A stretch of 64,000 nt of DNA, taken from assembly GCF_003265705.1 (NCBI RefSeq), contig NW_020313278.1, positions 1,011,150-1,075,149 on the forward strand. The letters run 5' to 3'. The position numbers and the translations under genes were made by a program. Origin of the DNA: Callorhinus ursinus. Lineage: Eukaryota; Chordata; Mammalia; Carnivora; Otariidae. This document shows, piece after piece, positions 44,837 through 56,900 of the stretch. The notes below the pieces were generated by a model. It was not told where the DNA came from, ran no database searches, and saw only the letters and a program-made list of their open reading frames with translations. Position 1 is the stretch's first letter, and every line of letters starts with the position of its first letter.

Positions 44837-45730
44837 CAGAGAACCTGAGAGCATTATTATAAATGGAAAGCCAACATCACAAATGATAAATAAATGCTAA
44901 ATGTAAAAATAGATACAATGTTTTAAAAACATTAGACAGTTGATTTTTTTACCCTTGGGCTCTGTATGTGTGTGTTAAAATACATGTAAAAATGGGCAGT
45001 TCAAATGTAATCAAATACATATTTGTAAGCCTTTTGACCATTAGATAAATATGAAAAAATAAAAAGTGAAGTGAGAATTGAAACATAAAAGCTTACATGT
45101 GAAACAAGAACAAAAATAAGTACAATGGAAAGAGAAACAAGGTCTTGGATTCTAGCTGGATACATTTGCCAGTGAAGGCCACTTAGGGAAGGCCAAGAGG
45201 GGGCGGAACGCAGCCTCCTCTGGAGGACCAGGGAAGACTTCCTGGAGGAGGTGACCTACCATCCCAGCAGCTGTGTCTCTTTGGGGTCCCGAGGGACGCC
45301 TTTCAGCCAGCAGAATCTTAAAAGATTTGATTTTTTTTTTTTTTATCTCAAATACCCAATGCTGGCAATTACCCAGTTCTACCTGCCTTGGGCAGGTGTG
45401 TGTGTAAACTGACAAAGATTTTCTAAGCGCCAGTATTATGATAATGTCTAGTCTTCTCAATTCTGCCCTTCACGTCACCATGGCAACCCATAAAACAAAA
45501 AAGGCAGGAGGAATGGTGTTTGATCTTATCTTGCCTGGGGCTTTGTCACATCCTTTGATATTCCCTGCAACTGGACACCATCAGGAAGTTCAGCATTGTG
45601 TATTGAATACCCGGGGTTACCTGGGATTTATTCCTTCCGTGGTACTGATTCCTATCTGAGAGGTGTAGGGAAATAACTAGACATTGTAGAGCAATTAACT
45701 GGAAATCACAGGAAAGCCATTATGCAAATT
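44837..45730. other. AT-rich then mixed sequence, no gene seen
   Basis: 44837-45150 is very AT-rich with no clear family. 45150-45730 is unique. The 102-codon minus frame at 45152-45460 is unsupported. Confidence 0.4.
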
Positions 45731-45734
45731 GTGG

Positions 45735-46236
45735 CAGGTTGTATTTTCCAAAGATGGCTGCAACAGTGTTCCCTGGCCCACGCGCGTGCTAGAACCTTGC
45801 CAGCCCCATCAAGAGTCCCTGTCCCCTCCTTGTGAACCTGGAATGGCCTCGGTGGCTGTCTTGACCAACAGAGTATGGCAGAAGTGATGGTATATACAAC
45901 ATTAGGTCATAAAAATGCTATGCGCATCCACCTGTGCTCATTCTTGGAAACCAGCCACCATGCTGGGAGGAGGCCCGGGCATCGTATGGAGAGGCCCAGG
46001 TGAGGAGGAATGGATGTCCCCAGCCCTGGCCCAGGTCCCAGCAGAAAAGACAGTCTGCACTTGCCAGTCAAGGGAGCCCTTAATCTGGCTGCCCCAGTGC
46101 GTGTTGTACCTCATAGAGCTGAGCCGTTCCCACTGAACCCTACCCAGGTTATATATTTGTGAGCACAAGGAAATAAATACTGTTGTTGGATGCCACTAAG
46201 TTTTGGAGTGGTTTGCTACTTGGCAATAGATAATGC
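45735..46236 (+). mobile_element. MLT1-type MaLR LTR, nearly complete
   Basis: Sense order: 'ttccaaagatggctgcaac', 'gaccaacagagtatggcag', 'attaggtcataaaaatgct', 'aaccagccaccatgctggg', 'gatgccactaagttttgga', 'ttgctacttggcaatagat'. This is a different MLT1 subfamily from the copies at 20.5 and 27.5 kb. Confidence 0.85.
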
Positions 46237-46330
46237 AAACCATCGTGTGTCTCACAAGCATTGTTGGCTTTGTGGAGGTACAAGACATGCCAGTTTTCTA
46301 CCTGTCCATGTGCACTTCCAATTCTGTTTT

Positions 46331-46523
46331 TTTTTTTTTAAAGGTTTTATTTATTTATTTGAGAGAGAGAGCACAAGCAGGGAGGAGGGGCAGAGAATAA
46401 GGAGAAGCAGGCTCCCCACTGAGCAGGGAGCCCAATGCGGGGCTCGATCCCAGGACCCTGGGATCATGACCTGAGCCGAAGGCAGACGCTTAACGACTGA
46501 GCCACCCAGGCGCCCCCCCCCCA
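46331..46523 (-). mobile_element. CAN SINE, little diverged
   Basis: Reverse SINE followed by a C-run at its head. A perfect 13-bp duplication, ccaattctgtttt, lies at 46318-46330 and 46524-46536. Confidence 0.95.
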
Positions 46524-46959
46524 CCAATTCTGTTTTAAAATCAGACCTTATGATGCTCAACGATAGTTCTCAACAGTGACACCTAAGCAGAGGTTTGGAA
46601 AATGAGCTCAGCTAAAGAATGGGGAGCGACCTTGCAGGTGACAGGCATTGCTGGGCCAGACGCTCCAAGTGCAGGAGCACGGGAAGTCCAAGGCAGTCAG
46701 GGTTTTCTGCAGCATGAGGGGAAGGAACAGAGAAGGGGAGGAGGGATGCATGGGTCTGAAGGGCCACAGCCTGGAGAACCTGCTGGGGACGCAGATGATT
46801 AGAGGTACCAGTGACTTGCCCCCAGTCATATGGTAAACTCCCTGGGTCTGGTGCCCAGTTCTGGGTCTGTTGCCCCCCAGCACAGAACCTCACCCACTGT
46901 TTTTGGTTCCAGTACAAACGGCCCTGGCTGGCAGTTCCCTTTAAGGCCCTGAGGCTTGG

Positions 46960-47205
46960 AGTGAGAACAGGAGGGAGGTCCTGCAGTGCCACAACTATGA
47001 CCTTGAGCTCCAAGTTCAACTGCCAGCTTCCAGATGCGTCAGCCAGCTGACCCACAACTAGTCTGCGTCTTGGTTTTCTCATTTCAAAATAGGGGTGACG
47101 ATGATAGCGTGTACCTCACGAGACTGTTTTGCAGATGTCATGAATCCAGTGACATCAAACATTCAGCACACAGTAGGTGCTCAGTAAATGCAGCGCTTCC
47201 AACTT
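46960..47205 (+). repeat. MIR SINE
   Basis: 'gtcttggttttctcatttca', 'aaataggggtgacgatgat', 'cagcacacagtaggtgctc', 'agtaaatg' mark the 3' half. The 5' half is diverged. Confidence 0.65.
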
Positions 47206-48395
47206 TGGAGGTGGAGGGGGTAGGAGACGTTAGGTAGGGTGGACACAGTGAATACAACCAGGCTTTATAGATAAGAACCTGTCAACTGAGAACCAAAATG
47301 ATTTTCCGATCTCTCCAAGATGTCTTTTCAGATTTTTGAGACGTTTTAGAGTTGAGATGAGGTGAACAATGGACTTTCAAGTAGGAAATGCAATCTCACA
47401 CTCAGAAGAAACAGCCTGCCCCCCGGGGGAGGAGGCTGTGCTTGATTATTTAATTGAGGTTAGACAGTCTGTGCCGGGTTGAGACTTTCCTCCGGATCCC
47501 TGGGTCTCCCCAGGAGAGTGACCCCTGGGGAAATCTGTGCTTTTAGGCTCCTCTCTCAAAGGCTCCTTAATGGACTTCCATCGTCTCGAAAGTGGAATGG
47601 GATTCTTTCTGCCTAAAAATGGAGGTGTGATTTCGAATACACACCCTATGCAGAAGGGGATTGCTCCTTCAAGTGCCAGGAATGGAAACCAGGCCAGGAA
47701 AGTTTCTCTTACCTTCCAGGGGTTCTGCCATCACTCCAGGAATGGAGGGAGGGGTGAGTATGTGAGGAGGGAAGGAATGAATGAGTGAGAAGTTGAGGTC
47801 ATGAATGGGTAAGTGAGTGAGTCTGCAGCCTCGGTGAACCCCTGCTTTGCTGGTATTTTGCTTCAGGCCACCCCAGATTTTCACCTCTTCTCCCACCGCG
47901 GTCTGACTGGGTTTGCATATTCCTGAAAGTGGGGTGTGACGCAGGGGCTTGGGCACAGGTAGGTTGTTGGGGAAGTGACGGGGACAGGGTCTTGGAGCTG
48001 GTAAAAGGATGCAGGCACGGGGCTCACCTGCCTGGGACTCTGGAAGAACTGCTGAACACATCTTAGAACTGACTCACCAGATGATGGGGGGCAGGCAGGG
48101 GTGTCTACCCCCGTCTGTCGCCATCTCCCATCCGTGGAGGTTTGCCTCAGGTGTGGTCGCTCTACCTCATGTCTGGGATGAGTGGCTTTCCTTGGGCAGG
48201 GAACAGGGCACACAACATCTCCGGGCACCCTTGAGGTCGGCTGTGGCTGGCGCCCCTCACAGCCGAAACCAGGTGGGCCCAGAGACGGTGGTGCAAGGCT
48301 CCATGAGTCTCAGCGCTAGGATCTCATCTCCCCTCCTTGTATTCTCAACCCAGCAGTCTGATCATGGGATCATTGATTGTGGAAATTCCCACCCC
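47206..48395. other. Unique sequence, no gene seen
   Basis: Includes the start of the longest open frame in the window (48009-48755, plus, 248 codons). Its second half is L2 repeat, and no domain or splice pattern supports it. Confidence 0.5.
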
Positions 48396-48399
48396 ACCC

Positions 48400-48962
48400 C
48401 CTGGTTTACAACACTTCAATGGACTCCCCTTTCTCTTGGGATAAAGGCACAATTTCTTCAAAGAGCCTGCAAGGCCTCCAGCTCTGCCTACCTCTCCAGC
48501 CTCAGGCTATGTCTGGCTTCCTCCTTGCTCCCTGAATTCCAACTATCCCGACCTTTTTGCAAATGTTTGTCCTTGCCATGCACACATCCTTCCTCAGGAC
48601 CTTTGCGTATGCTCCTGCCTTTGTACCAAATGCTCTTTGGCCCAGTTCACTCCACTGTATCCTTGAAGTCTCATTTCAAGCATTGTTTCCTCAAGGAAGC
48701 CCCAGACCATGTCTGTTTCCTTTGCTACCCTGCTGACAGTACTTCTCCTTTCTGAGCCCAAGTAATGGTTGGGATTTTGGGTTCATTTGTGTGATCTTTT
48801 GATTCACTGGTATCCCCCACTCTGCCGTGAGCTCTGTGAAGGCAGGGAGTGTGTTTCTTTCTGCTTATTCCTGTCTCCCCAGTACATGTCCTCTGCCTGG
48901 GGGCAGACAGACGTCCTGTGCCTGGCATACAGTAGGCAGTCAATAAATACCCGTTGAGTGAG
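48400..48962 (+). repeat. L2 LINE, 3' part
   Basis: Sense L2: 'cctacctctccagcctcag', 'cctcaggacctttgcgtat', 'tttcctcaaggaagcccca', 'gtgagctctgtgaaggcag', 'ctggcatacagtaggcagt', 'caataaatacccgttgag'. Unusually long and readable for so old an element. Confidence 0.85.
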
Positions 48963-49129
48963 TGTGCACGGCACTTCGCACTTACTCCTCCAGGTTTCTA
49001 CTCTTGCCTGTTTGCCTGCAGGGCTCTGATCTGGCCATGCTTCTGGTCTTCCTTAGAAACATCCTCATGGACAAGACATGCTTCTTAAGCTCTCCTAAGA
49101 GTCTGCGTGCTGGGGCTTGCCACCGGGGC

Positions 49130-49270
49130 AACATAAACAGCCCAGGTTATATAGTCATAATCATAGGTCCCCACGCTGTCACTCAGTGGCCGTGTGACTC
49201 TGGGCAAGGGTCCAGCTCCTTCCCACGTGGGTTTCCTCATCTGTGAGACAGATGCTGACAGCACAACACA
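49130..49270 (+). repeat. MIR SINE
   Basis: 'gtcactcagtggccgtgtg', 'actctgggcaagggtccag', 'gggtttcctcatctgtgag'. Confidence 0.7.
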
Positions 49271-50079
49271 GTGCCTGCACCGACTACCTTTCCTTGCATC
49301 TTGCTCCATCATGTTCCCGGGACCTCAGCCGGAGACAGGAGCGCAGGGGGTTGGCGGAGCTGGGAGAATGTACTGGAGGATCTCAAGGGGCTCTCTTTTT
49401 ACTCCCTCTCCCTGGTTATCGATTGCTGTAACACTTGCAATTTTTGCTTCTTAAAAAAATTGCTTCTTAAAAAAAAGATCAATACTCAATTAGCTGACAC
49501 CTCTCGTAGGCTGTCTAACACAGGCCACTGGGGGCGGGGCGCCCATCTCTGGGGCTGTGGGACCAGGGCGGAGCCTTGGCTCTTTTGAGAAGCAGCCAAC
49601 TCTGGGGCACGAGGAGCTGATGGCTGTGTGGGACGTGGGATGTGTCATCCTGGCTGACCTCAGCCAGGAACTCTTGCCAGCAATCAGGAAATAGCCATGG
49701 AAGGAAAACTTGGAAGGGATTCATTCATTCAGCAAATATCGATTGAGTTCCTACTCTGAAGGGAGTGGATGTAGTGTGAGACAGGTGTAGGTTTCGATCC
49801 TGGATCATCTCTGCTCTTCTGAGTACTGCTGGTGTTCCTAGTGTGTGCCTGGCGTGTAGCAGGCTCCTGCCGGATGGATGGGTGCTGAGGGATGGAATGC
49901 AATTTGCAGCCATTGGCAAGACCCGTCGCTTCTCTGAAGCTCGGTCCTCCGTCTCTGAAATGGGCCCAGGAGTAGACTGTCCCCAGGGGTTATTAGGAGA
50001 CCCTGCACATGATGTGCAGAGCTGGGTTCCCTACAAGTGATGGCTTTGACCAGGATGGGGACTCGAGATCTGTCGCAGA
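49271..50079. other. Unique sequence with faint L2/MIR traces, no gene seen
   Basis: 49725-49760 has 'attcattcagcaaatatcg' and 'attgagttcctactctga', likely an MIR or similar fragment. Nothing else recognised. Confidence 0.4.
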
Positions 50080-50310
50080 GAACTCTTTCCATCTGGAATT
50101 GCATTATATACCCGCACCTCACTTCTGCAGCCAGGAATCCAAATTGTTTCTTCTCTTCCCTAATTACATCTATCTGCTTTTCTCTGTCCTTTGTTACATA
50201 ATCTGAGATATTAGACTCTTTGGCTGTGAAGGTTGAATTCTTTTCTAATTATAACAAAAAATATGGCTCGCTCTTCTATTAGTTCTGATGGAAATTAGCG
50301 GCACACCTCT
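50080..50310. promoter_or_regulatory. Candidate conserved enhancer-like block
   Basis: AT-rich, non-repeat. Contains CTTTGTTACATAAT (50189-50202), a loose SOX plus POU-like arrangement, and several TAATT cores ('ccctaattacatctatctg', 'ctaattataacaaaaaat', 'gaaattagcggcacacc'). Inferred from composition and motifs only. Confidence 0.3.
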
Positions 50311-50399
50311 CTCCCAGCTTTGGGGGTAAATCTTGGGCCTCTAGCGCTGGTGCTGAATGCAGGCATTTTGGAGGGGAGTGGACAAGCGTCCCTCCACTG

Positions 50400-50555
50400 C
50401 TGGAGGCCAGTGTTGTGGTTAAGAGTTGAGTAGACCTGAGATCGAATCTGATAACAAGCCGTGTGACCCAGGGCAGGCCACCTTACCATTCCAGTGTCAC
50501 TTTTCTCAACTGTAAAATGGGACTAATGATCCTTACGCGGTGGCATTTGGGTGTG
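50400..50555 (+). repeat. MIR SINE
   Basis: 'gtagacctgagatcgaatc', 'gtgacccagggcaggccac', 'ttctcaactgtaaaatggg', 'actaatgatccttacg'. Confidence 0.7.
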
Positions 50556-50610
50556 TTTTCATGCTGTTCTAAGATCTTGGAGGGTGAAGGTGGATTCTCT
50601 CTCTCTTCTC

Positions 50611-50722
50611 CTTTTTTTACGATTTTATTTTTTAAGTCATCTCTACATCTCATGTGGGGCTCAAACCTACAGCCCCGAGATCGACAACTGTGTGCTCCAC
50701 CAATTGAGCCGGCCAGGTGCCC
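50611..50722 (-). mobile_element. CAN SINE, short tRNA-only type
   Basis: Reverse orientation, 'acgattttattttttaagtc' on the left and head 'gagccggccaggtgccct' on the right. Strongly diverged. Confidence 0.82.
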
Positions 50723-51734
50723 TGAAGATGGGGCACCTCCTTCTCCCACCTGTCACAGGCTGCATCCTGGGAGAAGCGTGGCCCACCCTCCGGGACATTC
50801 CCACGTCCCCTGGGGAGCCTGCTGTCAGAATTGCCAGGAGGCCAAACCAGTAACCAACGCTATATTCCCAGAGCCCCTTTCCTCAAGGTGTTTGGATCAA
50901 TAGATCCGGGTAGTGATTTCTGGAGTTGACTCAGGCCTGCAGGCTTTATTACTCTCCCAAGGCCATGGTGGCTTCCCAGTGGCATCTTTTCTTCACACCA
51001 GAGTGATCGTCCCAGAAGAGAAGCCAGACTTTCAAGGACACATGTGAGGGATGGCTAATACGGCTCATTCCTCACCTTTGGTCTCCCACTAAAACTAAAG
51101 GGAGGGAAGGCTTGCTGAAGCTGAGGGGGGGAAGGAGGATGGGCGATGGGTGTGCGGGACGAGAGAGGTCTGACAATCCCCACCCTCTACACTGTGGCTC
51201 AGTTTCTCCACACATGAGTTCTTCACCTGCAGTCTTGGGGGCGGGGGACCCAGGCCCCCATGCTCCAGATCTTGAAAGAGAGGCAGGGCAGGAAGGAGAT
51301 CTCAAGAGACCCCAGGTGGAGTCCAGCAGAGTTTTGCTGTCTTGGCTCTGGGGCCCCTCACCTCTAACGCCACGTCCACGGTCTGTGCAGAAGGAAGCTG
51401 ACAACTGGCTCTCAGGAGATCCCCACACAGCCTGCAAGTTTTCCCCATCAGCCGGGTCCCTGGAGTAGCCGGGAGGCAGAGGTGGGCAGGAATGGGCAGT
51501 GGGGTCTGGAAAGGGGAAGAGACCTATCCTTTCAAAGCCTTTCCTCTGGTGCTTAACAGGGGTGCCCTCAGGGAGGGAGGAGGCTGCGTGTTGGGCAGAG
51601 GCTGAGGCCTCTGAAGGCCCATGGTAGCCTCCCCTGGGCTAGCGCCTGGAGGAGCCTGTCTGTTCCAGGTCTCGACTCTGTCTGCAGCTTTCCTGGTGGG
51701 GGCTGGTGCTCTCCCCTGGGTCTGGGACATGGGC
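50723..51734. other. GC-rich unique sequence, no gene seen
   Basis: Overlapping unsupported frames of about 100-120 codons on both strands. No splice-bounded exon. Confidence 0.45.
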
Positions 51735-51786
<52 letters not shown>

Positions 51787-51798
51787 CGCGCGCACATA
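51735..51798. repeat. (TG)n(CG)n alternating tract, Z-DNA type
   Basis: 64 bp without a break in pyrimidine-purine alternation: TG repeats to 51778, then CG repeats at 51779-51793, then CACATA. The CG block directly after a long TG block is the strongest Z-forming arrangement. Confidence 0.95.
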
Positions 51799-53000
51799 AA
51801 GGAGGGAGAGAATGGTCCACAGGGTGAGGGAGTACACAGAATTAAGAGGGAAAGCAGTAAGGAGGAGAAAAAGGCAGCCGAGAAGGAAGGTAAAGGGAAG
51901 GGAGAGAGGGAACTGAAAAAGATCACCCCTTTCTCTGCTGCATTCTTTCCCTGCATCTTGTGGAGGGAAGGGGACCACCCAGCATCCCACAGCTGGGTGG
52001 GGGTGGCCGACTCTGGGCTGTCCGTGGGCTACACATCTGGTCTTTCAGCTTCCACTGGAGGGAGCACCGCTGGTGGACCTGGTCGTTGCTATTCTGCTCA
52101 GGAAGCAGGATGCTGCGGACCCACGGGGAAAGAATCTTCCAGCCCACCGGGCCCAGAGCCACCAGCCGGGCAGCCCAGCAGCCCTGGCAATGACGCTGAC
52201 CTAGGAACAGCCCTGGCCTCCTGCGCTTGGTTCTTGGGGTGCAGAGTGGGGGAGGGGAGGCAGGGCTGAGCGGTGGGCACCATGCTTATGAGCTGCGCCG
52301 TCTGAGCCTGGCCCGACCTTTCTCGCAGCCACCGGCCAGGGGAAATGAGAATCCAGTGATGTCAGAGTCTTGGTGGGGGGGTGAACTTCCCGAAGCCTGT
52401 TCTGGCCCCGGGCATAGCCATTAACTGGCCTGGCAGCGTGGGGCCAGCTGCTGCAGGAGAAACGCATCACCTTCCTCTCTAGCAGGTGTCCAGGGTCAGG
52501 AGGCAGCCCGGCGCCGTGGGGGGAGCAGGATGTGGTCAGGCAGAGCCGGAGTCACATCCCAGCTGTACCGCTTTCCAGCTCTGCATGTCCCATAACTGCC
52601 CCGAGTCCCCGTTTCCTCATTTGTCATGTGGGGAAATAAAAATGCATAGTAAAAATCCATTTGCTGACATTTATGGAATACTTACTATTCCAGATGCTTT
52701 AGGGCATTAGCTCTAATTTATCCTCCTAACAAGATTGTCTGGGCTTCTATTTCTGCAGAACTTAGTGGCGTGATCCTTGTCTGTCCCACTTCTGTGGGCT
52801 GCCTGGGCTCAGCTGGCGCTCCTGGCTTGGGGTCTGCCATGCAGGTGTGGGGTCAGGTGCAGCCGGGCTGGAATCAGCTCTGGCCCCTATGGGGCCAGCT
52901 GGGCTGGATGTCCCAGCTGATTCTTTGCACCCAGGCGCCGCGGTGCTCCTGGCCTCTCTCTCCATGGGCTCTCAGCCTCCTGGACATCTCCCTGTGACCC
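51799..53000. other. GC-rich unique sequence with one MIR remnant, no gene seen
   Basis: 52525-52650 reads as a diverged MIR ('gtcacatcccagctgtacc', 'ccccgtttcctcatttgtc'). The 187-codon plus frame at 51706-52269 starts in the dinucleotide repeat and is unsupported. Confidence 0.45.
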
Positions 53001-53575
53001 TGTCACAGCATGGGGGTGTGTTCCTGGGACAAATTACCATAAATGTAGCAGCTTCAATAATACCCCCTTAGCAAGTCGCAGTTCTAGAGGCCAGAAATTC
53101 ACGTAAGGCTGACTCAGAGAGTCCTTTGTTTAGAGTCTCACAAGGCCAAAAATCAAGGTGTGGATGGGCCGTTCCTTTTGGAGCCTCTGAGAGTGAATCC
53201 ACGTCAAGGGCGTGTGGGTTGTTGGCTGAATTCAGTAACGCAGGTGGGGTCCTCATTTCCAGCGGGGGGACGGCCTTGGCTCCCAGAGGCTGCCCATGTT
53301 CCTCTTCACGTGGCCCCTCCAGCAACGATGGTCTGAGTTTCTTTCATGCTCTGAATCTCCCTGACTTTCTGCTGCATGTCTGTGCTTCTAGCCAGACAGT
53401 TCTCTGCTTTAAGGGCTCATGTGATAGACTGGGCCCGCCTGGATGGTCAGGATAATCTCCTGAGCTGGAGGTCCATAACCTTATCCCATCTGGATAGCCA
53501 TTTTGTTTTTAAGGTAACATGTTGACAGGGTCTGGAGATTAATCTCTGGACAACTTTGGGGGCTGTTCTGCGACC
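53001..53575 (-). mobile_element. MLT1-type MaLR LTR
   Basis: Antisense order: 'gcagttctagaggccagaa', 'aggataatctcctgagctg', 'taacatgttgacagggtct', 'ggagattaatctctggaca'. Diverged. Confidence 0.7.
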
Positions 53576-53844
53576 CCCTCCCCCAAAGAGGTCTCCACGT
53601 AGCTGCATTTCTTCCACGGCAGTAGATTTGCAAGCTGCCAGGCCAGGGAAATGCTTTGTCTCTGGCCCAGGGTCACTTCTGCTGTGTTCTATTGGGGCAG
53701 AGCATCACAGACCCCACACCAATCGAGGAGGGCAGAGAGGCAGACCCCCTGTCTTGATGGAGACACTCACTGCAGGAGAACGTGCAAGGGGCGTAGATAT
53801 TTGTTGGGGCCATCTCTAGAATATTAAACTGGCGACACCACCCT

Positions 53845-53960
53845 CGCTCCTTATTATCTCCATCTATAAATGGGGAAACGGAAGCCCAGAGAGGTTACAT
53901 AACTGGCCTACAGTCCAACAACCTGTAAATGACAGTGGGACTTGGAGGAGGCGGGCTCGG
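53845..53960 (-). repeat. MIR SINE fragment
   Basis: 'ctccatctataaatgggga', 'agcccagagaggttacata', 'actggcctacagtcc'. Confidence 0.6.
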
Positions 53961-55710
53961 CACCCACACTCTGCACCATCAGGCAGATAGGAATGCGTGC
54001 GAGGGTCTGAGCATAGGGCTGGGGTGTGGCAAATACACGACCATTAGCTGGAGTATCTTTTATTAGCATTTGTAGGCACCTTCATTTTGGACTTCTGGTC
54101 TCCAGCGTTGTGGGAGACCAACCAATACAGCATGGCGAGAGGGCCTGTGGTTCCCATTTCTCTGCCTTCCCTCCCAGCCTGTTCTCAGGCGTCAGGTGGA
54201 GAGGGGCAGGGCCAGCTGGGGTTTGTGTATGAAAGGCATTCTCGAGGGCATGTCTTTTGCTATCAGGAGGAATTCGCTGTCTCTGCAAAGAAAGGCAGCC
54301 TTCCCTGGCTGACCAGGTCTACAGGATCCCAGAGGCCAGAGCATCAAGAAGACAGAAGACAAGCAAATAGAGTATTCCACAAGGCAGGAAGGATCCCACT
54401 CAACTTACCCATGAGAGGACCATGAGTCCAAGACAGGGTGGAACTTCTCCAGGGTGGCATCGCTTGTAAATGAAGGTGCTGGGTCACCTCTCAAGCCACG
54501 TCAAGGAAGTCCTCCCTGAATGAATAAATGCACAAGTGAATGAGTATTTGGATCCCATTGCCTGCTGAGAGTGGTGCTCCTTGGTAAACGGTAGGATTAA
54601 TCTGAGGGATGTGTTGGCCACAGGTGTCTTTGGCTTGGTTAGCAAATCTCAATGGCAGAAATTATCGTGTCTGATTTGGTTTTTTGTTGTTTTTGTTGTT
54701 GTTAGCACGAGCTAGGCTGGGCCTGTAGGCGGTGAAAACTTTGGCTCTGTAACTTTTTCTACACATTTTGGTGCCTTGGGCACCTTTTCCAAAACGGTTG
54801 TTTCGTTAATGTCTGCGTGGAGTAATCGTAATTATAAACACAGATATCATTGACTGAGCTTCCATTATGTGCTAAGTGCTTCAGAAAGATCATCTTGTTC
54901 AGTCTGTGGGTAGCGCAGTGATCCCAACAGTAATGACAATAATATGGCCACAGCAATGGTACTCACAGGAGGGGTAATGACAATATTTATGTAGCATTAG
55001 TCACTCAGTGCCAGGCTCAGTTCCCCGGGATGTGTGCTCTCCCTGCCCCAGGCCCACATGGACATTTGGGCAGAATCGTGGATTCTTCCCAGTGCTCTGA
55101 GATGGTAGGCGTGTTTTACAGAAAGAGAATGGGCCATCCTCCTGCCATCTCTCCCAGGGGGGCTGGAAAGGGCCCCTCGCCCAGCGGCCTCAGACTGGAA
55201 GGCATAAGGGAAGAGGCCTGCTGGATTTGGGGGGCAGCCCGAGTAGTGCCTGCTCTAATCAGAGGGTACCCCGGCTCATGGGCAGACTGCTTGGGATTTC
55301 TAATAAAAGCAAAGGGCTCTGATGCCTTCACTGCTATGTCCTCAGCCCTTGGGACTGGAGTGACTTTGGCGGGGCGCTTGGGAGAGACGTCATGCTCTGT
55401 CTCCCTCATTCCCAGCACCCCACCAGCTCTGTTGTCCCCCAAGAAGACAGCAAGCCCCAGGCTGCCTCTCCTGCTGAAGACCTGGTATTGGGGGTGAGGG
55501 AGGAGGGTTACTCTCCTCCTTTCCTCCCTCCACACCGATCCCCTCCGTGTTTATATGACATGCTCTTGTAGCAACACTAGATTTTGAAAAAATAAAGAGA
55601 ACCCTCTCTTGCCCACATCCTAGGACGATCATTCTTCCCATTTCTCTGCCTTCCCTCCCAGCCTGTTCCCAGGTAGTGAGAAAACCCATCTTCTGTTGAG
55701 CACCTGCTCT
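53961..55710. other. Mostly unique sequence, no gene seen
   Basis: A (GTT)n-like stretch at about 54678-54707, faint MIR words at 54840-54900 ('cattatgtgctaagtgct'), and a short MLT1-like piece near 54075-54115 ('tggacttctggtctccagc'). The 155-codon plus frame at 55030-55497 has no domain. Confidence 0.45.
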
Positions 55711-55714
55711 TTGC

Positions 55715-55890
55715 TAGCAGAGAAGGACACAGACCCTGGAGCTTGGCTGCGTGGGGTCCTGGTGCTGCCTCTCAGTAGCTGTGGGACTCTGGGCAAGTGA
55801 CTGGGCCTCTGTGAGCCTAAATTCTGTCACCTGCAACATAGCGCAACAGCACTGCCAACATCCTAGTTACCAGAAAGGTTAAATGAGATG
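55715..55890 (+). repeat. MIR SINE
   Basis: 'gtgggactctgggcaagtg', 'actgggcctctgtgagcct', 'gttaaatgagatgagtggg'. Confidence 0.65.
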
Positions 55891-56775
55891 AGTGGGTAGA
55901 GCTTGAGCCTGGTGTAGCGTCAATGTCTGTGAACAGAGGCTCTCGGTATGTGGGTAGCTCCTGTCCTCTCTGCAGGCCACAGCCCACTTCCACCCAGTCA
56001 GCTCTGTATCTGCTGTCCTGGAAATGGTGACTCCCCCTAACCCATCTCTCGCTGCTAGTTCTACATCCCTGGGGAGGACCCTCCAGGGAAGGAGTGTCCC
56101 CAAGATGGAGGGGATGCCTGCAGTGCTGCGGTTGGTTTGCATTCAGGGGCATTGGCTGGGCATTCACAGCAGCCCCACTCGGTGGGAAAAGGCGGCCCAC
56201 ATGGGTCCAAGTTGATGACTTGTTGCAGCTGACCGCAGAGAGCGTGGAGCCAGCCCTGCTCCCCCAGCCTGGGGTCGGCACAGTCTTGGGCCCAGTTGGA
56301 GACTGAAGGCAGGGCTCTCGGAGGCCCCGGGGAGAGGAGACTGAGGAGGGACGCATTTCCCCTGCTAGCGACGTCAGCTCTTCATTCCTTGCCAGGAGCA
56401 CTCTCAAAGGGTGAGAGACTCCTGGCTGGGCTTTATTCCCCCTCTGCAGTCCTGGGAGATTGACAGAACTGGTGAAGGCTCAGTAGCTTCTACGATGCTC
56501 CCGGGACAGACTTGCCAGGGACCGTCTCTGCTTAACGCCTGATGGTAATGACACCGGTTGGAGCCAAATGCATATCACCCCGTTGGTAGATTTCACTTGC
56601 AAGACCCCGTTCTCCTGCAGTCCTTTTGGTAGCATGGCAGTTCGGGAGCTAAATTTCGCAAACTGGCCCTAGCCGAATCACAACAAACCAGAGTTATCCA
56701 GGTTCCTGGGGACACATTGATTCCAGCCTCCTTTGGGCCCTCCTGGGAGACAGTCAAGGGTCAATGCTGTGACCT
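55891..56775. other. Unique sequence, no gene seen
   Basis: The 196-codon minus frame at 55817-56407 overlaps a MIR and lacks any recognisable domain. Confidence 0.45.
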
Positions 56776-56900
56776 TTGGGAGAGGGGACCTGGGTTCCAA
56801 TGTTGGTTCTTCCATTTCCCAGCTGTGTGGCCTTGGACAGGTGACTTCGTCTCTCTGAGCCTCATCCTGCTCATCTGTAAAATGGGATCAATACCAGTAG
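56776..56900 (+). repeat. MIR SINE
   Basis: 'gacctgggttccaatgttg', 'cagctgtgtggccttggac', 'ctcatctgtaaaatgggat'. Confidence 0.75.

Noticed and set aside
45190..45206. CTCF-like 'ccaagagggggcggaac'
   Set aside because: About four mismatches to the core consensus.
48009..48755. 248-codon open frame on the plus strand, the longest in the window
   Set aside because: Its second half is L2 repeat, there is no recognisable domain, and no splice or promoter context supports it.
51568..51990. Frames with Cys-Val or Thr-His repeats
   Set aside because: They translate the (TG)n(CG)n tract and are not proteins.
55817..56407. 196-codon open frame on the minus strand
   Set aside because: Overlaps a MIR and shows no domain or codon pattern of a real gene.
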